Shown: positions 32,022 through 41,130 of the stretch, piece by piece
Layout of the letters: every line of letters begins with the position of its first letter
How positions within the stretch are numbered: the stretch's first letter is position 1
Assembly (NCBI RefSeq): GCF_900103815.1
Contig: NZ_FNHZ01000001.1
Coordinates: forward strand, 248,001 to 312,000
DNA length: 64,000 bases
Direction of reading: 5' to 3'
From: Lachnospira pectinoschiza
GTDB taxonomy: Bacteria > Bacillota > Clostridia > Lachnospirales > Lachnospiraceae
The notes under the pieces: generated by a model
Databases searched by the model: none
What the model saw: the letters and a program-made list of their open reading frames with translations, nothing else
Told to the model about the DNA's origin: nothing
Position numbers and translations under genes: made by a program

Positions 32022-33227
32022 ATGAAACTAGTAACACCTAAGTATTATGAGGAATTTAAATGCATCGCGGGAGACTGCACAGATACTTGTTGTGCAGGTT
32101 GGGATGTGGATGTAGACAAGAAATCAAACGATTTTTACAAGACAGTAACAGGACCTTTCGGGGATAGACTAAAGGCGGTTTCTGTAGATGATGAAGAGGG
32201 CGGCTGCACATTTACCTTAACAAAGGAAAAAAGATGTCCCTTCTTAAATGATGCTAATCTTTGTGATTTATATACAGAGTTAGGAGAGGACAAGCTTTGC
32301 GATACCTGTGCAGAGTTTCCAAGATTTATTAACAATTTTGGCGCCTTAAGAGAGATGGGAATTGCACCATCTTGTAAGACAGCTGGGGAAATTATATTTG
32401 CCAAAAGAGGAATGATGGAATTTAGCGAATCCGATATTGATGAGGAGATTGCTCTTAATGACATCGACCCTTTTGTATATATGCTTCTTAGAAGGGCAAG
32501 AAAGCTAAGCTTTAACTTAATTAATGACACGGATTATAAGTTAGGCGAGCGTATTGCGGCCTTCCTTGCAATGAGCAGGGATGTTCAGCGACTTCTTGAT
32601 ATTCAGGAAGATGAGAAGATAGGCAACGTGCTAAAGGCCTATGAGAATAAGGATTTGGTGGATGAGGCCATTAAAAACATTAGAAAGAGACGTCTTGATG
32701 CAGATACTCTTTCGGCAAGAAAACTTGGTTTCCCTCAGGATGCTAAGTATTTTGAGCAGATCAAACACTACTTTGATAGTTTTGAAGGTATGGAAGTTAT
32801 CAACCCTGATTGGTATAAAGTCTGTCAGGCTGTGGATAAGTTCTACGAAGATATCAAGGAAAGTAGAAAAGCTATTGAATTAAAGGACGAATTCAATGAA
32901 TACTACAAGGATAGACTTGCTGAGTATGACCAGTTATTTAACTACACAATTTTTAGATATCTATTAGATGCAGTTAATGACTACGATTTACTCTTAAAAA
33001 CTACAATTTGTATTGTTTGGTATATTGTTTTAAAGGCAGCAGACATTGCGGTTTGGTATTGCAATGGAAAGACACTATCCTTTACAGAACAAGTTGATAT
33101 AGCACATTTATACTCAAGACAATTTGAACACTCCTATTCTAATTTTGAAGTGTACAACGAAATGTTTGAAACAAATGAAATATATTCCGTAACTAATCTA
33201 GAAGCAATTTGCTTAATGTTTGACTAG
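32022..33227 (+). CDS. fliB: Flagellin lysine-N-methylase
   Basis: FliB methylates lysines on flagellin, as first described in Salmonella; the family is common in clostridia. The 401-residue protein opens with the diagnostic cysteine-rich region: FKCIAGDCTDTCCAGW at residues 10-25, CPFLNDANLCDLY near 72, and KLCDTCAEFPRF near 92. These cysteines probably bind a metal or iron-sulfur cluster. The rest is mainly helical and less conserved. Its presence implies a flagellated host, in keeping with the chemoreceptor at 18091, although no flagellin gene is in the window. An ABC exporter gene starts 29 bases after it, so fliB heads a tight gene run. The ribosome binding site is weak. Confidence 0.88.
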   Translation: MKLVTPKYYEEFKCIAGDCTDTCCAGWDVDVDKKSNDFYKTVTGPFGDRLKAVSVDDEEGGCTFTLTKEKRCPFLNDANLCDLYTELGEDKLCDTCAEFPRFINNFGALREMGIAPSCKTAGEIIFAKRGMMEFSESDIDEEIALNDIDPFVYMLLRRARKLSFNLINDTDYKLGERIAAFLAMSRDVQRLLDIQEDEKIGNVLKAYENKDLVDEAIKNIRKRRLDADTLSARKLGFPQDAKYFEQIKHYFDSFEGMEVINPDWYKVCQAVDKFYEDIKESRKAIELKDEFNEYYKDRLAEYDQLFNYTIFRYLLDAVNDYDLLLKTTICIVWYIVLKAADIAVWYCNGKTLSFTEQVDIAHLYSRQFEHSYSNFEVYNEMFETNEIYSVTNLEAICLMFD

Positions 33228-33256
33228 TTTGGAATGACAAGAAAGGTAATTTTAGT

Positions 33257-35017
33257 ATGAAGATGATAATGAGGTATTTGGAAAAATTCAAAAAAGAATG
33301 CGTATTAGCACCACTTTTTAAAATGCTAGAAGCAGTATTTGAACTTTTTGTTCCTATTGTAGTTTCTGCAATTATCGATAAGGGTATTGCAAACGACGAT
33401 ATTGCTTTTATTTTAAAATGCAGTGTAATGCTTGTATTCCTTGCGATAATTGGACTTGCAAGTTCAATAACCGCTCAATATTTTAGTGCGAAGGCAGCCA
33501 TTGGATGTGCAACAAAACTAAGATATAGCGTGTATGAGCATATCTTAGGATTATCTTTTACAGATTATGATGAAGTTGGAACATCCACATTGATTACAAG
33601 ATTAACTTCTGATATTAATCAGATTCAAAATGGTGTTAACTTAGTTTTAAGACTATTCCTTCGTTCACCATTCATTGTATTTGGTGCAATGATTATGGCT
33701 TTTACAATTAATGTAAAGATCGCTCTTGTATTCGTGGTTACAATTCCTGTATTAGCATTTATTGTTTTTGGAATTATGCTTATTACAAGACCTATGTATC
33801 GCGATGTTCAGAATAAGTTAGATAAAGTCCTTTTAACTACTAGAGAGAACTTAACAGGTGTTAGAGTTATTCGTGCTTTTAATAAGCAGGCTAAGGAAAA
33901 TGTAAAGTTTAAGGCAGAAAACGAAGACCTCAATATGCTTCAGAGAGTAGTTGGTAGAATATCAGGTCTTATGAATCCTTTGACTTATGTGGTTGTAAAT
34001 GCTGCTATTGTAGCCTTGATTTACTTTGGTGCTATCAAGGTTAACACAGGCTCTATGACACAGGGACAGGTTGTTGCCCTTTATAACTATATGTCACAGA
34101 TTTTAGTAGAGTTAATTAAGCTTGCTAACCTTATTGTAACTATTACTAAGGCCCTTGCTTGTGCAGGTAGAGTAGAAAGCGTATTAGCTATTGAATCTTC
34201 TATGGATTTTGTAGAAAAGAGACAGGAATTAGGTCTTGATGAAAATGTATCTAATAATCAGCCTAAGTTAGAACTTCGCAATGCATCCCTATGCTATAAG
34301 GGAAACAGCGAGGACTCAGTTTCTAATATAAATCTTGTTGCCAAGAAAGGTGATATGATTGGAATCATTGGTGGTACTGGTTCAGGTAAAACTACAGTGG
34401 CCAATCTTATTTCTAGATTTTATGATGCAACAAAGGGTAGCGTACTTATTGATGGTGTAGATGTTAAGGATATCCCTAGAGAAGAGCTTGTAAAGAAGGT
34501 ATCAGTTTGTATGCAGAAGGCTGTTTTATTTAGTGGAACAGTAAGAGAGAACTTAACAATGGGTAGAAAGGATATCCCAGAGGAAGTTCTTGAAAAGGCA
34601 GTGGAAGTTTCTCAGTCTAAGGAATTCTTATCAAAGAAGGAAGGCTATCTTGATTACATGATAAATCAAGGGGCTAAGAATCTTTCAGGTGGTCAGAAGC
34701 AAAGACTTAATATTGCAAGAGCACTTTCAGCAAGTCCAGAAATTCTTATTTTAGATGACTGTTCTTCAGCCCTTGATTATGCAACAGATGCAGCACTTCG
34801 AAACGCAATCGTAAGAGACTTAAAAGATGTAACAACTGTTATTATTTCACAGAGAGCCGCTTCCTTACTTAATTGTACAAAGATTATTGTACTTGATGAC
34901 GGTAAGATGGTAGGTGAGGGAACTCATGAAGAGTTACTTGAAAACTGCGAAATTTATAAGGAAATCTACGATTCTCAATTTAGCTCACAGGCTAAACTTG
35001 TAGGAGGTGCACACTAA
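33257..35017 (+). CDS. Heterodimeric ABC exporter, subunit with degenerate ATP site
   Basis: The 586-residue half-transporter has an N-terminal six-helix membrane domain (residues 15-310) and a C-terminal nucleotide-binding domain. Walker A is GGTGSGKTT near 374 and the signature is LSGGQKQR near 478. The Walker B region reads ILILDDCSSALD, with Asp in place of the catalytic Glu, and the switch histidine is replaced (IISQRAAS instead of IAHR). One of the two ATP sites is therefore expected not to hydrolyse. That is the known pattern for asymmetric exporters such as TM287/288 and BmrCD. The stop codon overlaps the next start by one base (TAATG), so the two subunits are translationally coupled. 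The substrate is unknown. Confidence 0.92.
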   Translation: MKMIMRYLEKFKKECVLAPLFKMLEAVFELFVPIVVSAIIDKGIANDDIAFILKCSVMLVFLAIIGLASSITAQYFSAKAAIGCATKLRYSVYEHILGLSFTDYDEVGTSTLITRLTSDINQIQNGVNLVLRLFLRSPFIVFGAMIMAFTINVKIALVFVVTIPVLAFIVFGIMLITRPMYRDVQNKLDKVLLTTRENLTGVRVIRAFNKQAKENVKFKAENEDLNMLQRVVGRISGLMNPLTYVVVNAAIVALIYFGAIKVNTGSMTQGQVVALYNYMSQILVELIKLANLIVTITKALACAGRVESVLAIESSMDFVEKRQELGLDENVSNNQPKLELRNASLCYKGNSEDSVSNINLVAKKGDMIGIIGGTGSGKTTVANLISRFYDATKGSVLIDGVDVKDIPREELVKKVSVCMQKAVLFSGTVRENLTMGRKDIPEEVLEKAVEVSQSKEFLSKKEGYLDYMINQGAKNLSGGQKQRLNIARALSASPEILILDDCSSALDYATDAALRNAIVRDLKDVTTVIISQRAASLLNCTKIIVLDDGKMVGEGTHEELLENCEIYKEIYDSQFSSQAKLVGGAH

Positions 35018-36783
35018 TGAGTAAAAATAATAATAAGAAAACAGTAATTTTTAAGATTTTAGATAGAGTAAAAAGATATAGATTAGCCCTTACAACTAGT
35101 GTTGTTATGGCGATTGTAACAGTAGCTTGTCAGCTTTATGTGCCAATTTTAATTGGTAGAGCTATTGATTTAATTGTAGGTCCTGGAGAAGTGGATTTTA
35201 CAGGTATTGCAAAGGTTTTAGGACAGATTGGAATATTTATCTTTGGGGTATTTTTATCTCAGTGGATCATGAATATGTGTAACAACAAGATTACCTTTGG
35301 TGTAACAAAGGACATTAGAGATGAGGCTTTTGATAAGATTGAAACTCTCCCTCTAAAGTACATTGACGGTAATTCTTATGGTGATATCGTAAGTAGAGTA
35401 ATTGCCGATGTAGATACATTTGCAGACGGCTTACTTATGGGCTTTACACAGTTCTTTACAGGTGTGCTAACAATTATTGGTACTCTCGGCTTTATGTTCT
35501 TTATTGACTTTAGAATAACATTGCTTGTATTCTTACTTACACCACTTTCACTTCTTATTGCTTGGTTTATTGCAAAGAAGACCTTTAACAGCTTTAAGAG
35601 ACAGTCAGAGACTAGAGGCGAGCAGACAGCGCTTATTGATGAATCTATTAACGGCGTAAAGATTATTAAGTCTTTTAATAGTGAGCAGAAGTATCTTAAA
35701 GAATTTGATGAAATTAATGAACGACTTGCAGATTATTCTTTAAAGGCTGTATTCTTCTCAAGTTTAACAAATCCATCAACTCGTTTTGTTAACTCTCTAG
35801 TTTATGCAGTAGTTGCTGTAAGTGGTGGTATTTTAGCTATTAACGGCGGTATTTCCGTTGGTGAACTTGTTTCATTTTTAAGTTATGCAAACCAGTATAC
35901 TAAGCCATTTAACGAAATTTCAGGCGTAGTTACTGAATTACAGAACTCAATTGCTTGTGCCGCTAGAATTTTTGAGCTTATTGAAGAAGATTCAGAGATT
36001 TCAGATGAGGGCAAGTTAGAGCTTTCAGAAGTTTCTGGTAAGGTTGATTTGGAAAATGTATACTTCTCATATACAGAAGACACACAGTTAATTACAGACT
36101 TTAACTTAGATGTTAAGCCAGGCCAGAGAATTGCTATCGTTGGTCCAACGGGTTGTGGTAAAACTACATTAATTAACCTACTTATGCGTTTCTATGATGT
36201 TAATGAAGGAAGCATTAAGATTAGTGGTCATGACTTAAGAGACATAACAAGAGAGTCTTTAAGAAATGGCTTTGGTATGGTATTACAGGAGACTTGGCTT
36301 AAGTCAGGTACAATTAGAGATAATATCGTTATGGCTAAGGAAGATGCCAGCGAAGAAGAGATTATTAATGCTTGTAAAGAGGCTTATTCATGGGGCTTTA
36401 TTAAGAAGTTACCAAAGGGCCTTGATACTGAGATTGGTGAAGATGGCGGAAGTCTTTCAGCAGGTCAGAAGCAGCTTTTATGTATTACAAGAATCATGCT
36501 TGCTAACCCACCAATGCTTATCTTAGATGAGGCTACATCTTCAATTGATACAAGAACAGAATTAAAGATCCAAGATGCATTTGCAAAATTAATGAATGGA
36601 AAGACAAGCTTTATCGTAGCCCACAGACTTTCAACAATTAAAAATGCAGACGTAATCTTGGTTATGAAAGACGGAAATATATTAGAACAGGGAAATCATG
36701 AAGAGCTATTAAAGGCTAATGGTTTCTATAAGAAGCTTTACGACAGTCAGTTTATTAAGGCTTCAGATGAAGAGGAAGAGTAA
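35017..36783 (+). CDS. Heterodimeric ABC exporter, catalytic subunit
   Basis: The 588-residue partner of the preceding gene has a six-helix membrane domain followed by a canonical nucleotide-binding domain. Walker A is GPTGCGKTTL near 375, Walker B with catalytic Glu is LILDEATSS, and the switch histidine is present in IVAHRLSTI. Its signature motif is the slightly altered LSAGQKQ, as is common in this subunit of asymmetric exporters. Together the pair would form one consensus and one degenerate ATP site. It overlaps the upstream gene by one base and precedes a third ABC gene by 15 bases. A drug, lipid or peptide is possible as substrate. Confidence 0.93.
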   Translation: MSKNNNKKTVIFKILDRVKRYRLALTTSVVMAIVTVACQLYVPILIGRAIDLIVGPGEVDFTGIAKVLGQIGIFIFGVFLSQWIMNMCNNKITFGVTKDIRDEAFDKIETLPLKYIDGNSYGDIVSRVIADVDTFADGLLMGFTQFFTGVLTIIGTLGFMFFIDFRITLLVFLLTPLSLLIAWFIAKKTFNSFKRQSETRGEQTALIDESINGVKIIKSFNSEQKYLKEFDEINERLADYSLKAVFFSSLTNPSTRFVNSLVYAVVAVSGGILAINGGISVGELVSFLSYANQYTKPFNEISGVVTELQNSIACAARIFELIEEDSEISDEGKLELSEVSGKVDLENVYFSYTEDTQLITDFNLDVKPGQRIAIVGPTGCGKTTLINLLMRFYDVNEGSIKISGHDLRDITRESLRNGFGMVLQETWLKSGTIRDNIVMAKEDASEEEIINACKEAYSWGFIKKLPKGLDTEIGEDGGSLSAGQKQLLCITRIMLANPPMLILDEATSSIDTRTELKIQDAFAKLMNGKTSFIVAHRLSTIKNADVILVMKDGNILEQGNHEELLKANGFYKKLYDSQFIKASDEEEE

Positions 36784-36798
36784 TAAAGAGGTAATTTT

Positions 36799-37479
36799 AT
36801 GGCATTTATTCAGGTAGAAAATGTGACTAAGCGTTATGGCAAGAATTACATTTTAAAGGATATAAATCTTGAGGTAAATAAGGGTGAATGTGCTGTTATT
36901 ATTGGCGCAAACGGCTGCGGTAAGACAACACTTTTATCAATACTTGCAGGAAGTAATAAGGCTAGTTCAGGAAAGATAATTATTGACGGAGTTAATGCGA
37001 TTTCAAATAGCAAAAGTTTTGATAAGATGATTGGATACATCCCTCAGGAAAATCCACTACTTGAAGGACTAAGTGTTAGAGATAATCTTAAATTTTGGTA
37101 TGTTGGCACTAACAGAAATATGGAGGAGGACCTAAAGTCAGGTGCTCCTGCCATATTTGGTGTCACAAAATTTCTTGATAAGAAGGTGGAGCAGCTATCT
37201 GGCGGTATGAAGAAGCGTCTTAGTATTTGTGCGGCCCTTGCAAAGAATCCACCAATTCTTATTCTTGATGAGCCAGGGGCTTCTCTTGATATTGTTTGTA
37301 AGCAGGAAATTAAGGAATACATTGAAAGATATATGGCAGTTGGCGGAACGGTGATTCTAGCTAGCCATGAGGATTATGAGATTAATCTTGCAACGAAAAT
37401 GTATCTATTAAATGATGGCGTTCTAAAGGAAGTGGCAGTTGGTAGTCACAATGAGATTATGAGGGGACTAGCACGATGA
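36799..37479 (+). CDS. ABC transporter ATP-binding protein
   Basis: This 226-residue stand-alone ATPase has Walker A IGANGCGKTTL near residue 36, the signature LSGGMKKR near 133, Walker B ILILDEPGASLD near 153, and a histidine in ILASHEDYE near 190. It matches the ATPase of ABC-2 type exporters (CcmA/DrrA-like). The last four bases overlap the start of the first permease gene (ATGA), so coupling is likely. With the two downstream permeases it forms a second, separate ABC system in the same gene run as the heterodimeric exporter. Confidence 0.93.
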   Translation: MAFIQVENVTKRYGKNYILKDINLEVNKGECAVIIGANGCGKTTLLSILAGSNKASSGKIIIDGVNAISNSKSFDKMIGYIPQENPLLEGLSVRDNLKFWYVGTNRNMEEDLKSGAPAIFGVTKFLDKKVEQLSGGMKKRLSICAALAKNPPILILDEPGASLDIVCKQEIKEYIERYMAVGGTVILASHEDYEINLATKMYLLNDGVLKEVAVGSHNEIMRGLAR

Positions 37480-38726
37480 AAAAGAAATTAGAGTATTTAA
37501 GACTACAGATTATTAGTAGTTTTACTTGGGTCCCTAAAATAATTTTGGTGTCGCTAATCTTAGCAATAATCATTGGGGCAGCAGCCTTTGGAATTTCAGC
37601 TTATACAACAGATTCAGATAATTCCCATCTTTTAAAGGTGGCTATTTGTTACGATGAAGAAGATAGTTCAAAATATATTAGACAGGCAGTTGATTTAATT
37701 GCAGATGAAGACACGGTTTCAGCGGTTTGTACTTTTATTGAGTTAGATAAGGACAGCGCCCTTAAAGGTCTTAAGGATGGCACAATAGATGTGGCAGTTA
37801 TTATTCCAAAGGGTTTAATAAGAAGCATCATGAATGGCCAAAATAAGACCATAGAGCTTATATTCCCAAGCGTTGGTGTAAATAACTCCTCATATATTTA
37901 TCAGGAGATGATAAGCGCAGGAACAAGCGTTGTAAGTACAGCTGAGGCTGGAGTTTATTCTATGGATGATGTTCTAAATACCCTATTTAGAGATCAGAAG
38001 GATAAGCAGGTAGAATTAGAAAATAAGCTAAGTGAAATCTACTTCACTTATGGCCTTGATAGAAGCATTTACTTTAGCGTAACAGATGTTTCAAAGACAG
38101 AAGGCCTATCCACAACTCAATTTTACATTGCCACAGGTTTTATGCTACTTCTCTTGTTTAGCGGTATTGTATGCGAAAAGCTCTTTGTGGTAAACAATAA
38201 TAGTTTGACTAAAGTACTAAGAATTTCAGGCATTAAAGAGGGCTATATAAGTTTTTCTAGAATAACAGGAATTTGCCTGGTTTACACAGCCTTTTTCTGG
38301 CTTGTATGCATTTTCATAGGAATAATTGGGCTTCGTTTCCCAGCAGTCTTTGACTACTACGAGCTTAGCTCTCCTCTTGATTTAATCACTTCTTTAATCG
38401 GACTTTTAGTGATTAATTACGCAATTCTTAGCTTTATATATTTTATCTTTATCTTAATTGATAACACAATTTATAAGGTTATTGGCCTTTTCATAATCGG
38501 AATAGTATTTATGTATATGTCGGGCTGCATCATTCCAAGCTCCCTTCTTCCAAACGCAGTAAGAATCCTTGGACAGTGCCTTCCAACTTACTATTTCTTT
38601 AGACTCATAGGACAGATAATGACTACTAACATTAGTCCAATTTTGCTTTTTGAAAATGTATTGATAGCGGTAATTCTAACAGTACTTGCAAGTTTGGTGC
38701 TTAAATTTAGAGTTAGAAAGGAGTAG
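37476..38726 (+). CDS. ABC-2 type permease subunit 1
   Basis: The 416-residue protein has one hydrophobic segment near its N-terminus (residues 20-43) and a large extracytoplasmic domain of about 170 residues. About five membrane segments follow in the C-terminal half, from residue 222 on. This is the layout of ABC2_membrane_3 (YhgE/Pip and LinH-like) permeases. The segment LLKVAICYDEEDSSKYIRQAVDLI after the first helix is typical. It overlaps the ATPase gene by four bases and precedes a second permease of the same layout by two bases. The pair is probably a heterodimeric channel. Confidence 0.85.
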   Translation: MKKKLEYLRLQIISSFTWVPKIILVSLILAIIIGAAAFGISAYTTDSDNSHLLKVAICYDEEDSSKYIRQAVDLIADEDTVSAVCTFIELDKDSALKGLKDGTIDVAVIIPKGLIRSIMNGQNKTIELIFPSVGVNNSSYIYQEMISAGTSVVSTAEAGVYSMDDVLNTLFRDQKDKQVELENKLSEIYFTYGLDRSIYFSVTDVSKTEGLSTTQFYIATGFMLLLLFSGIVCEKLFVVNNNSLTKVLRISGIKEGYISFSRITGICLVYTAFFWLVCIFIGIIGLRFPAVFDYYELSSPLDLITSLIGLLVINYAILSFIYFIFILIDNTIYKVIGLFIIGIVFMYMSGCIIPSSLLPNAVRILGQCLPTYYFFRLIGQIMTTNISPILLFENVLIAVILTVLASLVLKFRVRKE

Positions 38727-38728
38727 TT

Positions 38729-39775
38729 ATGAAAAGGGTTTTATTTTGGATTTATTTAATGCTAAAGAAGCAGCTAAAAAATCCCTTTATTGTTGGACTT
38801 TTAATTGCTATTCCTTTAGTGACTTTAATTGCAAAGAACATTCCTGCTTTGAATAAAACGGACACGATGCAAGTAGGATTGTGTTTGTTAGATGAAGATG
38901 AAATGACAGTGCAGGCTGCTAATGCTCTAGTTTCTGGCGACTATTCGGTAGATTTTTACATAGCCGATTCTAGAGAGGATTTAGTAAATGACATAGTTAG
39001 CAAAAAGACAGAGTGCGGATATGTATTTAGCGAGAACATTTCCGAAAAAATTATGGAAGATGATTATAACGGCTGCATTGAGTGCGTTATAAATGAATCT
39101 AATTACGTTAGTTCTATGACTAACGAGATTGTATTTTCTCAACTTTTTAAGAGCTTTGCAGATGATATCTTGGTGAAATTCATAAAGGAAAACAAGGTAT
39201 TCTCTTTGGATGCAGCAAAGGCTGTGGTTAATGCAAAAGCTAGCTATGAAAAATATTTATCAAGTGATCAGACTTTCCACTTAACCTTTACAACACTTGA
39301 TAACGATGGACAATCCACTAGACAGATGACACAGACAACAGGAAAATTCCCACTTAGAGCAATACTTTATATTTTAATATTTGCCGGTGGTTTATTTGGT
39401 GTGGCTTGGTTTTTAGAAGACGAGGCCAAGGGAAGCTATGTAACCCTATCAAAGAGATACAAGATTTTAGCAAGACCTGTATATGCCTTTATTGGCGCTT
39501 TTCTTTTTTGGATTTCTTCAAGCATTGCCTTGCTTATTGCAGGTAGCAAGATAAGTCCAAAGACGGTTTTACTTGGTATTGCCTATGTGTTCCTTGTAAC
39601 AGCCTATGCCTGGATTCTTGGAATGATCTTTAGAAGAATCGAGAATTACATAGCAATTACTTTTGTTTTAATTGTTGCCTGCTTTATCTTCTGTCCAGTA
39701 TTTATCAATATTTCTCTTTATATTGATGCGGCAAAATATATCAGCGCAATCCTTTTGCCAAGCTGGTTTATATAG
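38729..39775 (+). CDS. ABC-2 type permease subunit 2
   Basis: The 348-residue protein repeats the layout of its neighbour: an N-terminal helix (residues 15-35), an external domain beginning MQVGLCLLDEDEMTVQAANAL, and a group of C-terminal membrane segments (from about 210). It is shorter than subunit 1 and ends abruptly after the last hydrophobic region (SAILLPSWFI), which suggests that one terminal helix is missing compared with the partner. I see no frameshift sign in the following bases. AAAGGAG precedes the ATG. The PPTase gene follows after 16 bases. Confidence 0.83.
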   Translation: MKRVLFWIYLMLKKQLKNPFIVGLLIAIPLVTLIAKNIPALNKTDTMQVGLCLLDEDEMTVQAANALVSGDYSVDFYIADSREDLVNDIVSKKTECGYVFSENISEKIMEDDYNGCIECVINESNYVSSMTNEIVFSQLFKSFADDILVKFIKENKVFSLDAAKAVVNAKASYEKYLSSDQTFHLTFTTLDNDGQSTRQMTQTTGKFPLRAILYILIFAGGLFGVAWFLEDEAKGSYVTLSKRYKILARPVYAFIGAFLFWISSSIALLIAGSKISPKTVLLGIAYVFLVTAYAWILGMIFRRIENYIAITFVLIVACFIFCPVFINISLYIDAAKYISAILLPSWFI

Positions 39776-39791
39776 ATAACGAGGTGTTTTA

Positions 39792-40514
39792 ATGAAAATA
39801 TATTTAGCTAAGGCCGATACAATCGCAGATTACAGCGACATGGCCTATGCAAAACTTACAAACTATCGAAAGAAAAAAACAGACAAATTACACGTAGAAC
39901 TAGCAAGACTAACAAGCATAACTGCAGGGCTCTTGCTAAATTATGCCACTAAAGATTATTTGAATGCAGGAAGTGATGAGACTGCTGCAGGCTTGGGGGC
40001 TATCTCTCAGGCAAATACAGCCTTCCTTGAATCTTCAATAACTGAGATTTCTTCAGATGAATTGTTTGATGCTTATGATCCAGCTTATGATTTTGAAATC
40101 GAAGAGCTTGGTCAGGGAAAGCCAGTGTTTAAAGAAAGAACAGACCTTTACTTTAACATTTCCCACACAGCTAACATTGTAGTTGTGGTTATGGCTGGAA
40201 AGCCTATTGGCATCGACATTGATGGCAACAGAAATTTTAGCGACAGAATGATAGATAAATTTTATTCAAAAAAAGAAGCTCAATGGGTTTATGGAAATGA
40301 ACTTAGAAAGTCAGATAGATTCTTTAATATCTGGACTATGAAGGAAGCTTTTTCAAAGATGCGTGGGGATGGCATTGCAAGAACAATTCTCAATTTAGAA
40401 TTCTTGCATGACACAGACCAGGTAGAATGTATCTTTAATGGCGAAAAGCAAGACGTGTTAATTGAAGAGCAAGAATATTACGGATATAAAATAGCAGTGA
40501 TTAGGGAGGCCTAG
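39792..40514 (+). CDS. 4'-phosphopantetheinyl transferase, Sfp superfamily
   Basis: These enzymes load the phosphopantetheine arm of coenzyme A onto carrier proteins. The 240-residue protein carries the family motifs in order: GKPVFKE near residue 115, FNISHT near 125, the magnesium-binding GIDIDGNRNF near 142 and FNIWTMKEAFSKM near 178 (the WTXKEA core). The Sfp type usually serves peptide or polyketide synthases rather than AcpS-type fatty acid synthesis, but no such synthase is in the window. Its place at the end of two ABC exporter modules is suggestive of secondary metabolite or lipid export. A terminator stem begins inside its last codons. Confidence 0.88.
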   Translation: MKIYLAKADTIADYSDMAYAKLTNYRKKKTDKLHVELARLTSITAGLLLNYATKDYLNAGSDETAAGLGAISQANTAFLESSITEISSDELFDAYDPAYDFEIEELGQGKPVFKERTDLYFNISHTANIVVVVMAGKPIGIDIDGNRNFSDRMIDKFYSKKEAQWVYGNELRKSDRFFNIWTMKEAFSKMRGDGIARTILNLEFLHDTDQVECIFNGEKQDVLIEEQEYYGYKIAVIREA

Positions 40515-40526
40515 TCACTGCTTTTT
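40494..40526 (+). terminator. Terminator overlapping the PPTase stop codon
   Basis: GCAGTGATTAGG (40494-40505) pairs over 12 positions with CCTAGTCACTGC (40510-40521), allowing one GU pair, followed by TTTTT. The stop codon TAG lies in the second strand. Confidence 0.9.
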
Positions 40527-40629
40527 TGTGGCTTGATATTGCGCGGCTGTTTATTTTGGGAAATTTTGGAATTGTAGTGGCGAAATAAATAGGAATTATT
40601 AGGATGATTTCGGGGCCAAAATTGGAATA

Positions 40630-41028
40630 ATTGACCTAGGGTGATATTTTTCGCTTCTAGGTACTATGAAAATTAGAAATCAAGAAGCTAAAATTGACCC
40701 TATAGACTTAGTTTATATGGATTGGGATTAAATCCCTAATTAAGCAAGTTGGAATAGTAGGAAGTTTTGTGACTTTTTAGGAAGAAATCTAGCTATTAGG
40801 TCAACAATTGAAAAATATGCAATTTTTTGAATCTAGCAAACATTGACCTAACGGGAGCTAAAAACAGTCCCTAGGTCAATTTCAACTTGCCAAACAAGAA
40901 CAAACCGGCTTCATAAAAGTAAAAAAGCAAGTAGGAAGCCCAGAGCATTGACCTAATGGGAAGAAAAAACTATCCTAGGTCAATTTAACCCGGAACGTGA
41001 AAACTTCACGACCATTCCAACTTGCTAA
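40630..41028. repeat. Intergenic array of TTGACCTA motifs and hairpins inside a 13-base inverted repeat
   Basis: The gap 40515-41130 (616 bases) has no gene on either strand. TTGACCTA or close variants occur at 40631, 40693, 40843 and 40948, and the reverse TAGGTCAA at 40797, 40872 and 40976. Two full hairpins result: ATTGACCTA/TAGGTCAAT at 40842-40880 and 40947-40984. Each has a 2-base bulge followed by a G-run pairing with a C-run. AGCAAGTTGGAAT (40743-40755) is repeated inverted as ATTCCAACTTGCT (41014-41026), enclosing most of the array. Nothing here matches a known element that I recognise. Confidence 0.7.
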
Positions 41029-41074
41029 AAGAGGTATAAGCGGTAGAGTTAGATTAGTGGGCTTGCATTTTGTG

Positions 41075-41117
41075 GTGGTGTATTGTAAAACGCAATGACC
41101 GTTTTACAATACACCAC
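41075..41117. repeat. Perfect 18-base hairpin downstream of the cytidylate-kinase-like gene
   Basis: GTGGTGTATTGTAAAACG (41075-41092) and CGTTTTACAATACACCAC (41100-41117) pair perfectly around a 7-base loop. It lies 14 bases after the stop of the minus-strand gene. No T-tract follows on either strand, so it is not a classical terminator, although it may stabilise or end transcripts. Confidence 0.75.
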
Positions 41118-41130
41118 TTACAGCATCTTA

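Noticed and set aside
39792-40514. PPTase and exporters as a complete peptide or polyketide cluster
   Set aside because: No carrier domain, synthase or precursor peptide gene is present in the window, so only the exporter and PPTase functions are claimed.
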